Source: Trueperaceae bacterium
GTDB lineage: Bacteria > Deinococcota > Deinococci > Deinococcales > Trueperaceae
Reading direction: 5' to 3'
Assembly (NCBI GenBank): GCA_003567075.1
Contig: PXAU01000366.1
Span: 1 to 22,761 of the forward strand
Length of the DNA stretch: 22,761 bases
Made by a program: the position numbers and the translations under genes. The notes under the pieces were generated by a model, which was not told the origin of the DNA, ran no database searches, and worked only from the letters and a program-made list of their open reading frames with translations. Shown in pieces: positions 21,402 through 22,761 of this stretch. Within the stretch, counting starts at the first letter, position 1. Each line of letters begins with the position of its first letter.

Positions 21402-22761
21402 GCGCTGTTCTGGTGACCTTCGCCGTCGCCGCCGCGGCACCCTGGATCATCCGCTGGGCGGGTGACCGGGCCGGCTGGTGGCTGGCGCTTCTGCCGGCTG
21501 GGCTCACGGCCTGGTACCTCGGGTACCTGCCCAGGGTGGCGGCAGGGGAGAGCGTGCACGAGGTGAGCGCTTGGGTGCCGCGACTGGACGTCAACCTGGC
21601 GATGCGAATGGATGGGCTCTCGTTGCTGTTGGCGCTCATCGTCACCGGCATCGGCACGGCCGTCGTCGTGTACGCCGGTGGGTACCTTCGAGGCGATCCC
21701 AACCTGCCGCGCTTCTACCTGATCCTGCTCGCCTTCATGGGCGCCATGCTGGGTGTGGTCACGGCGGACGACTTCATCAGCCTGTTCGTCTTCTGGGAAC
21801 TCACCAGCATCACCTCGTTCTTCCTGGTCGGCTACAAACACGAGCAGGCCGAGAGTCGCGCCAGCGCTCTGCAGGCGTTGCTGGTGACGGCGGGTGGCGG
21901 ATTGGCCATGCTGGCCGGCTTCCTGCTCATCATCGCCGCCACCGGCACCACCTCCATCAGCGGCGTCATCGCCGACCCGAGCGCGCTGCTCGCCAGCCCC
22001 ATGTTGCCGGCCGTGGTGGTGCTCGTCGCGCTCGGCGCGTTCACGAAGTCGGCCCAGTTCCCGTTCCACTTCTGGTTGCCCAACGCCATGGCTGCGCCTA
22101 CGCCGGTGTCGGCGTATCTCCACTCGGCCACCATGGTCAAGGCTGGTGTATACCTGCTCGCGCGTATGGCGCCGGTGTTCGCCACCGTGCCGCTGTGGGT
22201 ATGGACACTGAGCCTGGTCGGTGGCGTCACGGTCGTGGTGGCTGCCGCGCTCGCGCTGCTGCGGCGCGACAGCAAGGCGCTCTTGGCGTACTCGACCGTC
22301 GTGGCGCTGGCGACGATGGTGATGCTCATCGGGATCGGCGGGACGTACGCTGGTGAGGCGCTGGTGGTGTTCTTGCTCGCGCATGCGCTGTACAAGGCGC
22401 CGCTGTTCATGGTGGCCGGATCGGTCGACCATGAGGCCGGGACGCGCGACGTCACGGCCCTGGGCGGGCTCGGCCGGGTCATGCCGGTCACGTTTGTCAC
22501 GGCCGTCGTGGCTGGCGTGAGCGCCGCCGGCCTGCCGCCCCTGTTCGGCTTCGTGGCGAAGGAGCTGGCGTACGAGGCGCTCCTCGCGGGCCCGGCCTGG
22601 TTGCTCGTCCCCCTCGTGCCAGCGAGCGCCGTGCTCCTCGTCATCGCCGTTCTGGTGGCCTGGAAGCCGTTCGCTGGACGCGCCTTGGTCGCGCCGAAGC
22701 CGGTGGTGCACGAGGCGCCGCCAGCGATGCTGATCGGCCCGGCGCTCCTCGCGGCCGCAGG
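21395..22761 (+). CDS. mrpA: Multisubunit Na+/H+ antiporter subunit A (MrpA), 3' end outside window
   Basis: MrpA is the large membrane subunit of the Mrp secondary Na+/H+ antiporter, related to NuoL and NuoM of complex I. It works with MrpB-G to extrude Na+ and keep pH. About 455 aa are seen, nearly all in membrane helices. Diagnostic stretches are NLAMRMDGLSLLLALIVTGIGTAVVVYAGGYL, DDFISLFVFWELTSITSFFLVGY (the conserved Glu of the proton path) and FTKSAQFPFHFWLPNAMAAPTPVSAYLHSATMVKAG (the conserved Lys). LLAHALYKAPLFMVAGSVDHEAGTRD and SAAGLPPLFGFVAKE follow. The frame stays open to the last base, and MrpA is normally about 750-950 aa, so about half lies beyond. Start GTG at 21395 is inferred from the normal MrpA N-terminus and from overlap with the upstream 21-codon frame. 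Genes mrpB-G are expected to follow. Confidence 0.92.
   Translation, partial: MLSAVLVTFAVAAAAPWIIRWAGDRAGWWLALLPAGLTAWYLGYLPRVAAGESVHEVSAWVPRLDVNLAMRMDGLSLLLALIVTGIGTAVVVYAGGYLRGDPNLPRFYLILLAFMGAMLGVVTADDFISLFVFWELTSITSFFLVGYKHEQAESRASALQALLVTAGGGLAMLAGFLLIIAATGTTSISGVIADPSALLASPMLPAVVVLVALGAFTKSAQFPFHFWLPNAMAAPTPVSAYLHSATMVKAGVYLLARMAPVFATVPLWVWTLSLVGGVTVVVAAALALLRRDSKALLAYSTVVALATMVMLIGIGGTYAGEALVVFLLAHALYKAPLFMVAGSVDHEAGTRDVTALGGLGRVMPVTFVTAVVAGVSAAGLPPLFGFVAKELAYEALLAGPAWLLVPLVPASAVLLVIAVLVAWKPFAGRALVAPKPVVHEAPPAMLIGPALLAAA

Noticed and set aside
1..22761. tRNA, rRNA, insertion sequences, transposases, phage genes
   Set aside because: I looked for cloverleaf ends, transposase motifs and terminal inverted repeats and saw none.

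Overview
The window is high-GC DNA with tightly packed genes. The ParA variant (NHAGGVAKTS), the long RepB-like initiator and the TANNNT boxes placed just ahead of some start codons resemble what is known from Deinococcota. A Truepera-like lineage is my best guess. This is inference from the sequence, not a database result.

Layout. 1-3533: the 3' part of a GH4 glycosidase, a convergent variant undecaprenyl-diphosphatase (uppP), and a divergent CPA-type cation:proton antiporter. 3534-4786: about 1.25 kb with no credible gene, ending in a perfect 36-bp palindrome. 4787-9726: a complete iteron-type replication and partition locus: bcp peroxiredoxin, parB, parA, about 1.08 kb of origin DNA with many copies of a roughly 22-bp iteron, and a Rep_3/RepB-family initiator. 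The 16-bp palindrome GCCATAACGTTATGGC occurs twice, on either side of bcp-parB-parA, and is the probable parS. 9784-10440: a SRAP (YedK/HMCES-type) protein.

10830-16600 (minus strand): a tightly coupled five-gene operon, algF-like, algI-like (MBOAT), algJ-like (DHHW/SGNH), then two paralogous secreted LIP-family alpha/beta hydrolases. The first three together look like an exopolysaccharide O-acetylation machine. The two hydrolases add secreted esterases in the same transcription unit. No polysaccharide polymerase is visible here.

16687-20522 (plus strand): ligA and polX, overlapping by 4 nt, form a DNA-repair operon preceded by a TANNNT box typical of leaderless mRNA. 20656-21105 is a small secreted or anchored protein of unknown function. 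21180-22761 holds a structured leader, a 21-codon upstream ORF and the first part of mrpA (multisubunit Na+/H+ antiporter subunit A), which runs off the end.

Two things deserve most attention. One is a plasmid-type origin and centromere set among housekeeping genes such as ligA, which suggests a chromid or a chromosome carrying an integrated or adopted plasmid origin. The other is the alg-type acetylation operon fused to two secreted esterase-like genes.
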